From assembly GCA_009733775.1 (NCBI GenBank), contig WOGZ01000075.1, forward strand, positions 1-64,000: DNA of 64,000 nt, written 5' to 3'. Below the pieces are notes generated by a model that was given only the letters and a program-made list of their open reading frames with translations, ran no database searches and was not told the DNA's origin. Below are positions 13,797 to 25,537 of this stretch, one piece after another (position 1 is the stretch's first letter; every line of letters begins with the position of its first letter). A program made the translations under genes and the position numbers. Source of the stretch: Alectoria sarmentosa. Taxonomy: Eukaryota; Ascomycota; Lecanoromycetes; Lecanorales; Parmeliaceae.

Positions 13797-13811
13797 TATC
13801 TACTTTTAATA
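13797..13811. repeat. Left copia LTR, last 15 bp
   Basis: The sequence TATCTACTTTTAATA matches the end of the right LTR, TATCTACTTTTAACA, with one C/T change. Joined to 136-238 it restores the 118-bp length seen in the right LTR. Confidence 0.8.
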
Positions 13812-16800
13812 AATTATAAATTTGATCGATCGAGCTTCGTTCAATAATTTAACATTTATTTTATCGATGTGCTTTGCATATATTAATTTATAAATCGTTT
13901 CAAATCACGAGATTTTATTTTTATTTTATGAGAACATTTTATGCGAATATATTATTATAAAACATCGCAAAAGTTTTAAAACGTTAAAAAATATTTAATT
14001 TATTATCATATCGATAAGATAATATCATCTCGAAGTCTCAATTTAAAACACATTTAAACGTTGATCTTGAACGAATTTCAATTTTCGTTAAAAACGTTAA
14101 TTTTATTAACGACGTGATCGTGAAAATTAAATTACACATTTTAATTAATAAAAACGCCACGTTAATTGAAGAAGATAATCTTTACATTTTGAAATTATAT
14201 TCAATTAATGTACATTTTCATTGTGCGACGTATTTATTCGATTAAAAATTAATTAATAAATGCGTTTCAATCATTGAGAGCAATTAATTTTAAAATTTAT
14301 TAAAATAATTAATTAATAACGTGTCGAAATTATATCGATTATCGTTAAATTTCTTATTCAAATCGAAACGAATAATTTTTTTAAAAGCTATTAACTCTAA
14401 AACCCATTAAAAATAAATCAATTAACGATAAATTAAATTTATCGATCGTCGTTTAAGTTCGAGTTTATTAAAATAATCAATTAATAACGTGTTAAATTTA
14501 TCGATCGTTATTTAAATTTATTGTTCAAATAAAAAACGAGCATTTCTCGTTTAAATTAATATAAATCGCGAAATTTTTTCGCCTCGATACGTTGAAAAGT
14601 TAATTATTAATATGAAATTTAAGAAAATTATTTTTTGCGATCGCAAATATATATATAATTCAAATTAATTATTTAAATAAAATAAATATAAATTTTAAAA
14701 CACGTTTATTCGCTTTATTCATTTTATTTTATTATAAAAATATTTAAATTTCAAAATTATTATTAATTTAATTTTTTTTATATTAAGTTTTTTATTATTA
14801 TATTCATTATTATTATTATATTCGAATCTTTAACATTAAAATTCATTAATGTTTTAAAAGAGATAATTATATTAATCGATTCAACAAATTATATAATTTA
14901 AAAGCGAATCGTAAAAAACGTTTTTAAGGTTTTTAATTTGTGAAAATGAATCGAATCGAAAAACAAACATCGATTTTAAATTTCATTATTCAATAATAAT
15001 AATAATAATAATGATAACGATATCGTTGAATTTAAGATATAAAAATTAACGCGTAATTTCATTTATATCGTTTTGCGTTTATATATAATTAATAATAATT
15101 ATATTAATATTAAATATATAATTAACGCTTATAACGCGTGAATCAAATTAAAAGAAAATTGTTTTTTTTGAAATTTTGAATATTTAATTCGCGCGTTTCA
15201 ACGTTTTAATAATTTAACGTTAAATTAATGTAACGATAATTTCAACGAATATATTAATAAATTTCGAAAATCGTTAATGAAACTTCAAAACTTTTTTATT
15301 TAATTTAAATTAAATGAAAATTTATTTATTTGATAATTTCATTTCAATTTAAAGTTTTTTTATAACGATTATATTAAATAATATTTTCAAAATTATGTTT
15401 CATTTAATGAAAACGAATTATGTAAATATATTTTAAACGAAATTATATAACGATTTTAAAACATTTATTATTTTGAACACGTTTAAATTATATATGTTTT
15501 CATTATTATTATTTTTTCAATTCTCGTTCGAATTATAAATCAAAACGAATATCGATTAAATTATTATGTCGATATTATCAAAATCGTCAAATTGTATAAA
15601 AAATGCGATATGCATTATCATGATTTTGATAATTATAAAATCGATAACAATAAAGTCAATTCGTCGATTAATAACTTTTTTAATAATAATAATAATAAAT
15701 GAAAAGATAAACGAAAAAATGATAATAATAATAATGAAAATAATAAAAAGTTTAAATTTAACGATTTTAAATTCAAATCGAAATTTAAGAATTTTAATAT
15801 ATCGAAAATTTATAATAATTGCGCGAAAGTGAATTTAAATATTTTAAATTTAAATTGTTTTAATTTTTATATTATTAAATATATTATTTATAATTAAAAT
15901 AAGTTTCTCGATTATTAATCATTTAAAACGTTTTATATCGTTAAAAAATACGATAAAATATTATTAATTATAATTATAAATATTATTCGTATCGAAATCA
16001 AAAAGATCAACGATTAAATCGTGATATTAAATTTCAAAAATGTTTTATACGTATTTGATAGTAATTTTAATCTCATTTTTATAAAAATCTTATTTAAAAA
16101 TGATTGTTTTATAAAATTTTCATTCAACGAAATCAAAATTAAGCGTGATAAAATATAAATCATTTAATGCGATAACCTTTATATATTCGATAACAAAAAT
16201 CATTTAATTTTTATTTTAACGATTATTAATATTGAGATTTTCGATTTATGATATGTTTATATAAAACATTTTAAAAAACAAAATGTCGCTCGCTTTAAGG
16301 GCATATTCATTAAAATGAATTTATTTAAATTCTCGACATTTGAAAACGTTTATATATTTATATAAAATTAAATCTTTATTTATTATTTTATAAAGGGCAT
16401 TTAATTTTCGATAAATATGTTAATAAATTATTTTATTTTGATATTTTTGATCTCATATCGAGCGTTGATATTCGTTTAAATTATTAAATAATGTTTAAGT
16501 TTATAAAAAACGTTAATAAAAGATTTTATATTTATTTCGATACTCATAAAAATGAAATTTTTAATATCTTTAAATTATTTAAAATTAATATAAAATATAA
16601 CAATTTTATTATTAAACGCATTTATAACGACGAGAACATTATAATTAAAGATTAAATCTTTAATGATTTTAAATACGATTGTAAAATAAAATGAAAATTT
16701 ATTATTTCTAAAAACTTTTAAATGAATGAGATTTTTAAACGTTTAAATTAAATATTAATAATTAAAATTCACGTTTTATCAATAAATAACGAGCTTTTGA

Positions 16801-17849
16801 AATTTATAATTTTAAAACTTATTACGATTATCAATTATTTTTATAATCGTTCGTTTATTACAAATATAAACAAAATCTTATATGAAAACGAGCTTGATCG
16901 CAAATTTGATTTATGTTATTTAAAACGTATTAAATAAAAAGTTCTTTGCGAAAAGTGTTAAATCTTTAATATTAATTAAAAAAAAATCGATGCTTATTAT
17001 AAAAAAAGTCGTTTGATAAATTATAAAGATAATTTTTATTAAATGTTTATTCGAAACGATCGAGTTTAACGTTACTTTAATATCAAATAAATAAATTATT
17101 ATTTCAAAACGCAATTTTCAAATGAAAAATTATTTATTATTAATTAATTTTTAATATTATATATCGAAATCGATATAATAACGAGAATTAAATTTATAAT
17201 AATAATCTTAAACGATATTAATAATAATATTAATAACAAAGTTTTCTCTTTTAAATTTTTTAAAAACTTCTCTTTATCGACGATTATTATTAATATCGCC
17301 GTCGTAATTTTGAAAACATTTTTAATTCAACGATTTTTTTAAATGTCGAGATCGCGTATTAAAAAACTTTTTATTATTATTATAAATTTAATTTTTATGA
17401 ATACGTAATAAATCTTTTTCATCGAAATTATTTTCTTTATTATCACATTTTTAAAAATCTCAATATTTAATTTCATCGCGCTATTAATTAAAATAAACAA
17501 TTTCGAATTATTCGAATTTCATATTTATAAAAAGATAATGATAAATGCTTTTCACAAAATAAATTAACAATTGAATATAAATAAAAAATATCATTTTTTA
17601 ATCGATAATAAGATTTAATATTTTTATAAACTTTCAACGGGTCGTAAAGCTTTAAAAAATAAATAAATTTATAAATTTAAATGTGATTCGATTAACGAGA
17701 TAATTCGATATAAAACGCGATAAATAATTTAAGATTATATGCAATGCGAAAACATCGATTTTAAAAAAACTTTTATTTTCATTATTAAATTTATAAATTA
17801 TAAAATTATTTTTATTATGATAATCGTTTTCGATTTAAAATTGAATTAA
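13812..17849 (+). other. Copia internal region, 5' half, no readable domain
   Basis: About 4 kb of very AT-rich sequence between the left LTR and the reverse transcriptase remnant. Gag, protease and integrase would lie here in a copia element, but decay is too heavy for me to place them. Short open stretches, such as 15566-15832, are dominated by I, K and N and have no family resemblance. Confidence 0.5.
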
Positions 17850-18240
17850 ATAAATGTTAAGATTATATTTTTATATGATAATGTCGAAAAGATTATATAC
17901 GTTTATTAATTTAAAGAATATAAAAACGATATCGATAAAATTTATTATCTCAAAAAAACGCTTTACGAATTAAAATAATCGTCTCGAATTTGATATAACA
18001 TTATATTTATCTTTTTTCGAAAATTCGAATATCGTTTTTTAACGAAAGACTTTAACGTTTTTATTTACGATGAAAAAAAAATTATCGTGATTATTTATAT
18101 TAATGATATTTTCATCGTGAGATTTAATCGATTCGTTATTAACGAATTTAAAAGCGTTTTCAATGTTAAATTTCGAATAATGAATTTAAAATTATATATT
18201 TATTATTTAAATATAAAAATAATACGCGATTATTAAAATC
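17850..18240 (+). pseudogene. Copia reverse transcriptase remnant
   Basis: Translation shows FLYDNVEKIIYVYQFKEY and, a few codons on, YYLKKTLYELK, corresponding to the copia block FLNGxLxExVYMxQPxGF...LKKALYGLKQ. IVIIYINDIFIV follows at about 18084-18119, with YIND at 18096-18107 where copia enzymes have YVDD. The substitutions are those expected from C-to-T and G-to-A change. This remnant sets the class of the outermost element. Confidence 0.7.
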
Positions 18241-18639
18241 GCATTATAACGTTTAATCAAAAAAGTTATTTCGAAAAGGTTTTTAAAGATTATGATATGT
18301 GAAGCGATCGTGTTAAGGTTATTAATATTTTAATAAAAATCTTATATTTGAAATTCGTCGTTGAAGATTTTAAAATTATCGAAAAATCTCGCTCTTTATA
18401 TTAATTCGTTATCGACTTTTTAATATACGCGATGTTAAATATTTATTCAAATATCGTTTATGTTATTTTCGTGATCTTTTATTACGCTTTTAATTTTAAC
18501 GATTTTTATTAAAAGATAATTAAAAGAATTTTTAAATATTTGCGAAATACGTTACATTTTAAATTTATTTATAAAAAAAAACTTATTTTATTGCGCGAAT
18601 ATATCGATGTTGATTAAATTAATAATTAAGATATTAAAC

Positions 18640-18830
18640 GATTTATTTTTGATTATGTGTTTAATCTTGATAATGCAATTATAAATTAAATATTTAAACG
18701 TTAATTCACGATGATATTATTTATTTATAAAATCGAATATATCGATTAAATTCAAATTATCAAAGAGACGATTTAATTCGAAGAGTTTTTTAACGATTTT
18801 AATTTCGTGATTTTCAAATCGATAATCGAC
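18640..18830 (+). pseudogene. Copia RNase H remnant
   Basis: FDYVFNLDNAIIN is followed by an interrupted block reading FTMILFIYKIEYID and then IIKETI and FEEFFNDF. These correspond to GYVFxLGxGAISW, TVALSTTEAEYIA and KEAIWLRRLL of copia RNase H. Stops interrupt the frame. The order after the reverse transcriptase agrees with a copia polyprotein. Confidence 0.6.
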
Positions 18831-20570
18831 ATTTTTAATAATGATAATACGATTCAAATAAAACGCGTTCTCATAATATGAATTCAATTAAAATTCGAAA
18901 ATTTCATTTTCGCTCTCGTTATCGTTATCTTTTATAATAATTAAAATATTATAATCTTGATTAAAAAATTTCAATTTTATGATCGCTTTAAACATATCGA
19001 TATTTAACATTATTTTATACGCGAAAAAATCGTGAATAATAATATCGTTTTAAAATATGTTTTCATTAAAAAATAAATCGTCGATAATTTTATAAAATCT
19101 TTATTTAAAATCAAATTTAACGTGTTTTATTAAGCGCTCGATCTCGAATAAATTTAAAAACAAATCTCGATTTATTATTTATAAAAGATTAAATTATTCA
19201 CGTCGTGACTTTGTTAATTGATTTTTTAATTTTTATTTTTTTTAAACGATAACGATAATATTAAATAATTTAACGATAAGTTTTTTTAAAAATTTATTTT
19301 CAATAATCTCGAAAAATTGAAGCATCGTTTGATTATAAAAATAAAAAAAATCTTTAATGAAATTAATTATCTCGCTCATCGCATTTCAAAAACTCATTAA
19401 AATAAATTTCAAATTTTAATATAATTATTTTTAATTATCATTTTTTTAAACTTTTTTATTTAAAAATCTTTATTCGAAGAATATAATTATTAATAATATT
19501 TATTAAATAAGCGATTTGAAAATTTAAGCGATTTAATTTATAAATTTAAGATTCGTTTTTTATGAACGTAATTTAACAAAATTTAAAAAAGTTAAAATAA
19601 CGTAAAACGATCGATATTTCATTTATCGAAGATTATAAACGATTATCGTTTTCAAAATCCGATCGTTATCGAATTTGAATTGTTTTTCGAAAAGGTTTTT
19701 TTAAATTAATTTAATCGAAATGAAGAAATTTATAATCATTTTTTATTCGATTTAAATTAATATTATTTTAATTAAGGGCTCGCTCGATGTTTTATATTAA
19801 ATTATATTTAAAAAGTTTAAAAAATAATTATTTTTTTAAGATTATAACAAATGTTTTAAAGCGTTATTTGAAAAATTTCTTATATTTAAACTTTCTCTTT
19901 ATGTTTTCACATTTATAATTTTTAAGATTTAAAATGAATGTTTATAACATTATTCGATTTATGATTAAGATAAAAATTTATAATTATTATTTAAATTGTA
20001 ATCAAAAGCAAAATTTTATCGTGATAATTAAATTCACGAAAATGATTATATAATTATGAAACAAATAAATTTGACGTTTATTATCATTAAAGATTTTAAA
20101 CGTTTAATTCGATAATCGCGTTTATCGATTTATTTGAATATAAATAACAAAAATTAATATATTAATTATTATGTATTCTCATTTTATGAGAATTAATTTA
20201 AATTCTTTATAATATATTTATATCTTCGATGTTCATTTTTATATTAAATTCTTCATTATCTCATTATTATTATCTCATATAATGTTATTAATATGTTTAC
20301 GATATCGTCGCTTTCGATATTAATAATTTTAACGCATATAATCTTTATGTCGCCTAAACTCTCGACGCTCGCATTTTAAAAATTAACGCTTTTAATATTC
20401 ATATCTTCGACGTTTTTAACATTTATAACGTTTTTAATTCTCGATGTTTATATTCTTAAAATCATTATTTTTAATTCTCATTTTTTGATACTCACATTAC
20501 GATATTTAAATTCATAAAAAAATATTTTCGATAATTATTCTTTGATGCCCTCTTCTCGATGCTTATGTTT

Positions 20571-20785
20571 CAAAATTAATATTTTCGATATTTATCTTTT
20601 GATGTTTACGCCTCAAAGTCGATATCTTCGATATTTATTTTTTGATATTTATGTTTCAAAATTAATACCCTCGATATTTATTCCTCGATTTTCATATTTT
20701 AAAATCGATATTCTTAATATTTATTTCTCGATGTTTATATTTTAAAGTCGATATTTTCGATATTTATCTTTCGACATTTAGGCTT
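20571..20785. repeat. Tandem array, five units of exactly 43 bp, in the copia 3' region
   Basis: Units start at 20571, 20614, 20657, 20700 and 20743. Each contains a core like TCGATATTTTCGATATTTAT followed by a TTTTGATGTTTA-like segment. Units differ by transitions, so the array predates or accompanied RIP. A related, irregular unit may precede 20571. Confidence 0.75.
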
Positions 20786-21109
20786 TTATATCGATAAAAA
20801 ATAACTTGTAAGTTTTTTACATCTTTTTTTTTCGATATTATTATTTTTATATATTTATTAATTATATATCGATCGATTTTTAATGTGCATCTGATGATCT
20901 GAAAATAAAATTTTCAAAAAATCGTTTTTTTGCAAAAAGTGAAATTTTTTGTATAAAACATCGTGACGAATATGTTCAAAAAAATATAATTATTTTCAAA
21001 TTTCAATATTTTCACCTTTATTATTCGCGATTAACTTTATTTATTATTATTTATTAAAAAAGAGAGAAAGAAAGAAAAAAAAAAAAATTATCGTCGTCGA
21101 TTTTATTAT

Positions 21110-21645
21110 CGTTATTCGATGTTCATCTTATTTATCTAACGCACATTTCATTATTATTATTCGATATTCATTTTGTTTATTCAACGCTTATTTCATTATC
21201 ATTATTCGATTTTAATTCTCGCGAGAGTCGAAATTCGTGTTTTTTAAAAAACATTTATTACGCGCTCGATGATTTTATTATCATTATTTAAAAATTATTT
21301 CATTATCGTTATTTTACGTTTAATTCACTATTATTATTTAACGCTTATCTTATTATCATTACTCGATTTTGATTTTTATAAAAATCGAAATTCGTATTTT
21401 GTTAAAACACCTTCATTATGCGCTCGAGAATCTTATTATTATTATTCGATATTTATTATACGCTCGATAATCTTATTATTATTATTTAATATTTATTTTA
21501 ATTATTCGACACTCATTTCATTATTATTATCCGATTTTGATTTTCGTGAAAATTCAAATTCGTATTTTTCGCACATTTTCATTATGCGCCCGATAATCTC
21601 ATTATTATTATTCGACGATTATTTTATTTATTCGACGCTCGACGT
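21110..21645. repeat. Three degenerate repeats of about 163 bp near the copia 3' LTR
   Basis: A hairpin-like core (CGATTTTNATTTTCGNGAAAATCGAAATTCGT, given here only as a consensus idea) recurs around 21193-21240, 21356-21400 and 21519-21565. Each is followed by CATTATGCGCTCGATAATC-like and CATTATTATTATTCGAT-like words. There is no coding potential beyond a low-complexity stretch at 21269-21649. Confidence 0.5.
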
Positions 21646-21802
21646 TTAAAAGAAAAAAGAAAAAAAAAAGTGTAAGAAATGTAAAGAATGTTAATGCATG
21701 CGACTATAAAGAGGATGTAATTTTTCACCTTTATTACTTAATTTTCAGCGTCGCAAATGTTGAAATTCGTGATTTTATTATGTAATTTTATTCGAATGAA
21801 AA

Positions 21803-21920
21803 TGTTGAAATAATTAAATTCGTTTCACTTTTCTTACCCGACTGTCGTCGGATATAGACTTAATAAATCTCATATTTTATATAACATCTTAATTAAATAA
21901 TCTATTATCTACTTTTAACA
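21803..21920. repeat. Right copia LTR (118 bp)
   Basis: Intact LTR beginning TGTTGAAAT and ending AACA, followed by the TATAA target duplication. At most positions where it differs from the left LTR one copy has C or G and the other T or A, so both copies were mutated independently. Confidence 0.85.
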
Positions 21921-21925
21921 TATAA

Positions 21926-22200
21926 TATATAAGTTAATATAATGAATATATAAAATATATATATATATTTATTTTTTTAAGTTTTTTATATATTTTTATG
22001 ATTTTTTATGATTTTTTATGATTTTTTAACAAAAATATTTATTTTTTAATATTTAATTATAAAAATCAGAAAAATCAAATTATAATCTGATTTTTATATT
22101 CAAAAATCATAATCAGATTATTTCTGATTTTTAAAACTGAAAATCATAATCAAATTTAAATCAGATTATATAATCTGATTTAAATCTGATTATGATTTTT
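21926..22200. other. AT-rich right edge of the block with AATCTGATT modules
   Basis: After the copia target duplication the sequence is T-rich with tandem ATGATTTTTT words, then carries repeated AATCTGATTT/AAATCAGATT modules ending in a long palindrome. Composition changes to normal within a few bases at about 22203. Confidence 0.6.
22140..22199. repeat. 60-bp near-perfect palindrome at the AT/GC boundary
   Basis: Two 30-bp arms meet at 22169/22170 with no spacer and a single mismatched pair. The arms are built from TAATCTGATTTAAATCTGAT-type sequence. It could be a terminal inverted-repeat junction of an older element or a cruciform-prone breakpoint; the sequence does not decide. Confidence 0.8.
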
Positions 22201-22724
22201 TTTTGACTACAGAGCACCATCGCTTATCGTCCCTGTTGCAATGGGAAGAAGGGTGGGCTTAAGAGCTAATGCAACTGATAGTGGAAGCAATATCTCAGGT
22301 CTGTGTTCCTAGCAGTGCGAACCGCCCTACGAGTGCCACGTATACTCCCAGTAATAAAACCTCCAGACAATCAATCGTATTGAGATTTGGAGATTTGGAG
22401 ATTTGGAGAAAGGATTCCCGAATGCCCGGGTAAGCAGCTGGCAAGTCCCGGCCGAGCTATTGACTGAGGCTCCCTCTCCCTGTGGCCATGGACTGGGCCT
22501 CCGAGTCGACCACGTCGTCTCTTGACATTTCAAGGATTCCAGATCCTTCTAGTTGCCTTCCAACTGTCGATGTATCACAGGAAAGAGTGATCCCCCTTAT
22601 CCTCGTTGCTATGAGGTCCGGCATCGAACGATACACTCGCCGTTGGAGGTTGTGAGAGGCAGCCAGCAGCTCGACTGCATCATCAATGTTGGCACCAGCG
22701 CCGCAGCGGGGTGTCTCTTGAACT

Positions 22725-23185
22725 CTAGTCTCCTTGGGGTACATGGACCAAGGTCGTCTTCGAGAAGTCAAGGCGGATGTGCTGAAGCTTTTCCCGCTTG
22801 CTCTCTCCGATGCAAGCCTGGAAGAAGTAAATCGTCAGAAAATCGCAGCAAGGGAGAGAAATTTTGAGTCCGAGGATATTGTGCTCATCACTGTTGTGGG
22901 GATGATCATCTAATCGAAAAACGTGGCTTCCGTAAAGCACGGCGGTGGCCTCCCGATGCATCCATTTGCAAGTCCTCAAGAGAGGAAGAGAGTCACCGAG
23001 GTTCAAGGGTGTTGTTGGTGAGATAACGCTGTGTGGGTGTAAGCGTTATTGTGAAAAGGGAAGCGACACAAGGAATCCTACCACGAAACTCCTTGCGACC
23101 CAAAGTATTGATGCCTCCTTTGTAGAAGACGTGAGTAAGCATTGACTTCTTCTTGGGAGCGAACAGATGATATTGGCACTTTCAT
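22725..23185 (-). CDS. Truncated 2EXR/F-box-like protein
   Basis: The model has two exons (23082-23185 and 22725-23028) joined over a 53-bp GT-AG intron (23029-23081), giving 135 residues from an ATG at 23185. The second exon reads LGDSLPLLRTCKWMHREATAVLYGSHVFRLDD, split here as LPLLRTCKWMHREA and LYGSHVFRLDD. This is the LLRxCxxIxxEAxxxLYxxxxF block common to fungal 2EXR-type proteins of unknown role. The usual amino-terminal LPxEIRxxIY block is missing. After the stop at 22725 a coding-looking stretch continues in another frame (about 22457-22720, including DDAVELLAASHNLQRR), which suggests a frameshift or a missed junction. Its position next to the RIP block fits a decaying gene. Confidence 0.45.
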
Positions 23186-23576
23186 GTCACATAGTCCCGC
23201 AAGAAGGTTGTGAAAGGGAGAGGATTGTTGTTGGAAAAACCAGTCATGTCGATCTTTGAGAAAATTTGGTTTCGTTGCCTGCCCTACAATACCACTACAT
23301 CCCTCAAACGATCTTCATCAAACCAGAACGTACCCACCCAACGAACGTGTTCAGAAGTTATCAGTCAATGCTTCAGCCCCCCTGAACGGAGCAAGCAATC
23401 TCCAAGAAGAAAATTCCATGTGTCCCAACCCAACCAATCCTGAAAGCCATCCCAAATCATACAATGTGCCGAACTTGGCGATTCCCCAATCCCAGAAAGT
23501 AAATATACACACATCAAGTGCGCTGTCCTAGCATCCCAATGCGAGCCTCGACACATGATCGTCTCAGCTTTATCAT

Positions 23577-24140
23577 CTACCAAAACCTAGCCCCCCGCTT
23601 CCTCTCCTTCCCCTGCTGCTTCAACCCCCTCATCTCCATCCTCTTGGCGTACCCTGTCGGAATCGCATATCCCGTGCCGGTCCCAGATCCATATCCAGTC
23701 CCAGTCCCAGTCCCCACGGGCGGGCCACTGCTACCAGGTATAGGATAAGGCACAGAAGCTGGAGTCGTCGGTGCAACTGGGCTAGAAGCGGGTACGGTCA
23801 CAGTGACGGTGACTTGGGTGGTTGTAGTCACGGTCGTTGGGACAGGACAGCTGGCTCCTGACTCGATGGGGCTTCCGGGAAGACCACTGGGACTGCTGGT
23901 GGGGAGAGTTGAAGGGAGAGCAGGGGGGGAGCCATAGCCAGTTGGGATTGAGGTGCCGGTGCCAGTGCCAGTTGGACCGTAGGGAAGGGTCGCGTTGGAC
24001 GTTGGATATGGGGCCCCTAAGGTGGCGGAGGGAACTGGAAGACCGGTGCCAGTGCCACTTCCACTTTGTGCCGTGACTGAAGCTGCGAGCAGCAGGATGC
24101 TTGCGAGCGTGTTGAAGAGGGTGAAGGGTGCCATTGCCAT
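23577..24140 (-). CDS. Small secreted Ser/Thr/Pro/Gly-rich protein
   Basis: An uninterrupted frame of 187 residues. It starts with a clear signal peptide, with a hydrophobic core (LASILLLAASVTAQ) and likely cleavage after TAQ near residue 25. The mature part is low-complexity: GTGTG-type glycine/threonine repeats, a TTVTTTTQVTVTVTVPA stretch around residues 103-119, and Pro/Ser-rich linkers. It ends with a basic tail containing KR near residue 166, and has no hydrophobic GPI-type tail. Such proteins are typically O-glycosylated wall or extracellular proteins. I recognise no domain and no conserved cysteine framework (one Cys in the mature part). The frame and start are convincing; the function is not known. 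Confidence 0.7.
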   Translation of the reverse strand: MAMAPFTLFNTLASILLLAASVTAQSGSGTGTGLPVPSATLGAPYPTSNATLPYGPTGTGTGTSIPTGYGSPPALPSTLPTSSPSGLPGSPIESGASCPVPTTVTTTTQVTVTVTVPASSPVAPTTPASVPYPIPGSSGPPVGTGTGTGYGSGTGTGYAIPTGYAKRMEMRGLKQQGKERKRGARFW

Positions 24141-24587
24141 GGGTATGGATTCAATTGAAGGGAGGGAAAAGATTTGAGTGAAGGGGAATAAGTGTGGGGT
24201 ATTGAAAAGAGTGGAAGAGGGTCCGAGTAGCAGGGTGTCAATGATAAGGAATGAATGTGCAGAGGCAGGCCCAAGAAGGTTCTTGCAATGGTTATGATTT
24301 CAGAGAGTGACAGGACAAAGAGAGAGCGGAAGGCTGACGTTGGTGGAAGGAGAGGAGGGAGAAAGATTGATTATTTATTAATATTTGGTGGAAAGTGACA
24401 GACAGGATTGATAAAGAAAAGAAAGATGGAAAGAAAGAAGGAAAGAAAGAAAGAGAGATGGGAGCAAATGTAATCCGCCGTTTTCAGCTGCATTGCCAGA
24501 CCCACATTTATTAATGCTGAAAGAACAATAGTGTAGGCCCATGCCTTTATTGCCTCTCAAAGTGGTCGAGTGTGGTGGTAGTAGTAG

Positions 24588-24650
24588 CAGTCAGAGTAGT
24601 AGTCAGAGTAGTAGTCAGAGTAGTAGTCAGAGTAGTAGTCAGAGTAGTAA
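24588..24650. repeat. 12-bp minisatellite, about five copies
   Basis: The unit AGTAGTAGTCAG is repeated nearly perfectly. The copies are directly adjacent without unique spacers, so this is a simple tandem repeat. Confidence 0.9.
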
Positions 24651-25269
24651 TGAGGAGTCGTGGCAGCATGTTTCATAATACTCTTCTGAGTCCTGAAGTG
24701 GTAATTAGACCGAGGGATGGATGGGACATGGATGGGAGAGAATGGAAGGATGTGGATGGAAATGATGGCAGGATGCATGTCAGTGATTACTAAGCAGAAA
24801 GCGTTGCACCCTTTCCTTCTTGCTTGACGCTTTGATAGATGACCAAGGGAGTACCTGCAGGATGCACTTCCGAATGAAGATATATTAAGATTGATGAATC
24901 ACGGTAAAGTGAATATAAGTGAGTACCTAGAGTAGAGACGGTATTACATACAACGAATTGGAACAAGAAGAGAGTTTGTGATGATGGATAATTAATAATT
25001 AATAATTAATGATGATTGCGTGGACCATGCTATTACTGCCCAGTACTAGTGATTCTATTGCTGGACCCACCCTGCTCATCCACTCCTCATTCCTTTTGCC
25101 GCCTTAGGCCTTGGGGCCAGGGCTGATTACCTCACCTTAGGTACTGTACCTTAAGTCGTTAGTCCGAGTCCCCCCCTACTTTACTGATAAGCGAATCGTG
25201 GCGGCACAGAAATCTCAAACCCCCATTTTGCACCCTCTTTCTCTTTTTCTCTCTCTCAGTCTCTGCTTA

Positions 25270-25340
25270 CTTCTCTCCTCTCTTCTCTCTTCTCTCTTCT
25301 CTCTTCTCTCTTCTCTCTTCTCTCTTCTCTCTTCTCTTTT
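25270..25340. repeat. CTTCTCT heptamer tract
   Basis: A pure pyrimidine tract with 7-bp period (CTTCTCT), about nine units. It may belong to a pyrimidine-rich promoter on the + strand, but no gene follows it. Confidence 0.85.
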
Positions 25341-25537
25341 CTCGCTTGAGCTGCTTGGACTCCTGCCACTTATTGAACAAGAAAGATCAGTACATGTTGA
25401 ATATCATCATGTGCTAAATAGCGGAATACATTGACCTCGAGAATTTGCTTGCTGCCCAGTGTCCTGCCTGCCTCCCCTTTGGGAATCTCCAAGCGCCATA
25501 CCTCATGCAGATGCACCTAATCCCTGCCCCTGCACTT

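Larger units (their letters stand above)
136..21920. mobile_element. Degenerate Ty1/copia LTR retrotransposon, outermost layer of the nest
   Basis: The element is bounded by 118-bp LTRs. The left LTR is split by a later insertion (136-238 plus 13797-13811); the right LTR is 21803-21920. Both begin TGTTGAAAT. The right LTR ends AACA and the left ends AATA. Over 118 aligned positions I count 13 differences, all transitions and no transversions, as RIP would give. The flanking 5-mers are CATAA (131-135) and TATAA (21921-21925), a target duplication with one C/T change. Own internal sequence is 13812-21802. The + strand order of recognisable protein remnants is reverse transcriptase (about 17850-18240) then RNase H (about 18640-18830), as in copia elements. 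No open frame survives. Confidence 0.8.
24141..25537. other. Intergenic region with simple repeats
   Basis: No supported gene. It holds a GAAA-type purine run (about 24415-24460), a 12-bp minisatellite (24588-24650), TAATAAT words near 25000 and a CTTCTCT tract (25270-25340). Short open stretches here are generated by these repeats. Confidence 0.6.

Noticed and set aside
1203..21649. Short open frames throughout the AT-rich block
   Set aside because: They are I/K/N/F-rich chance frames or fragments of dead retrotransposon domains; none has a start, motif and length suggesting a real gene.
24588..24650. Regular 12-bp repeats that might suggest a CRISPR array
   Set aside because: Units are directly adjacent with no spacers, and the genome is eukaryotic; it is a minisatellite.
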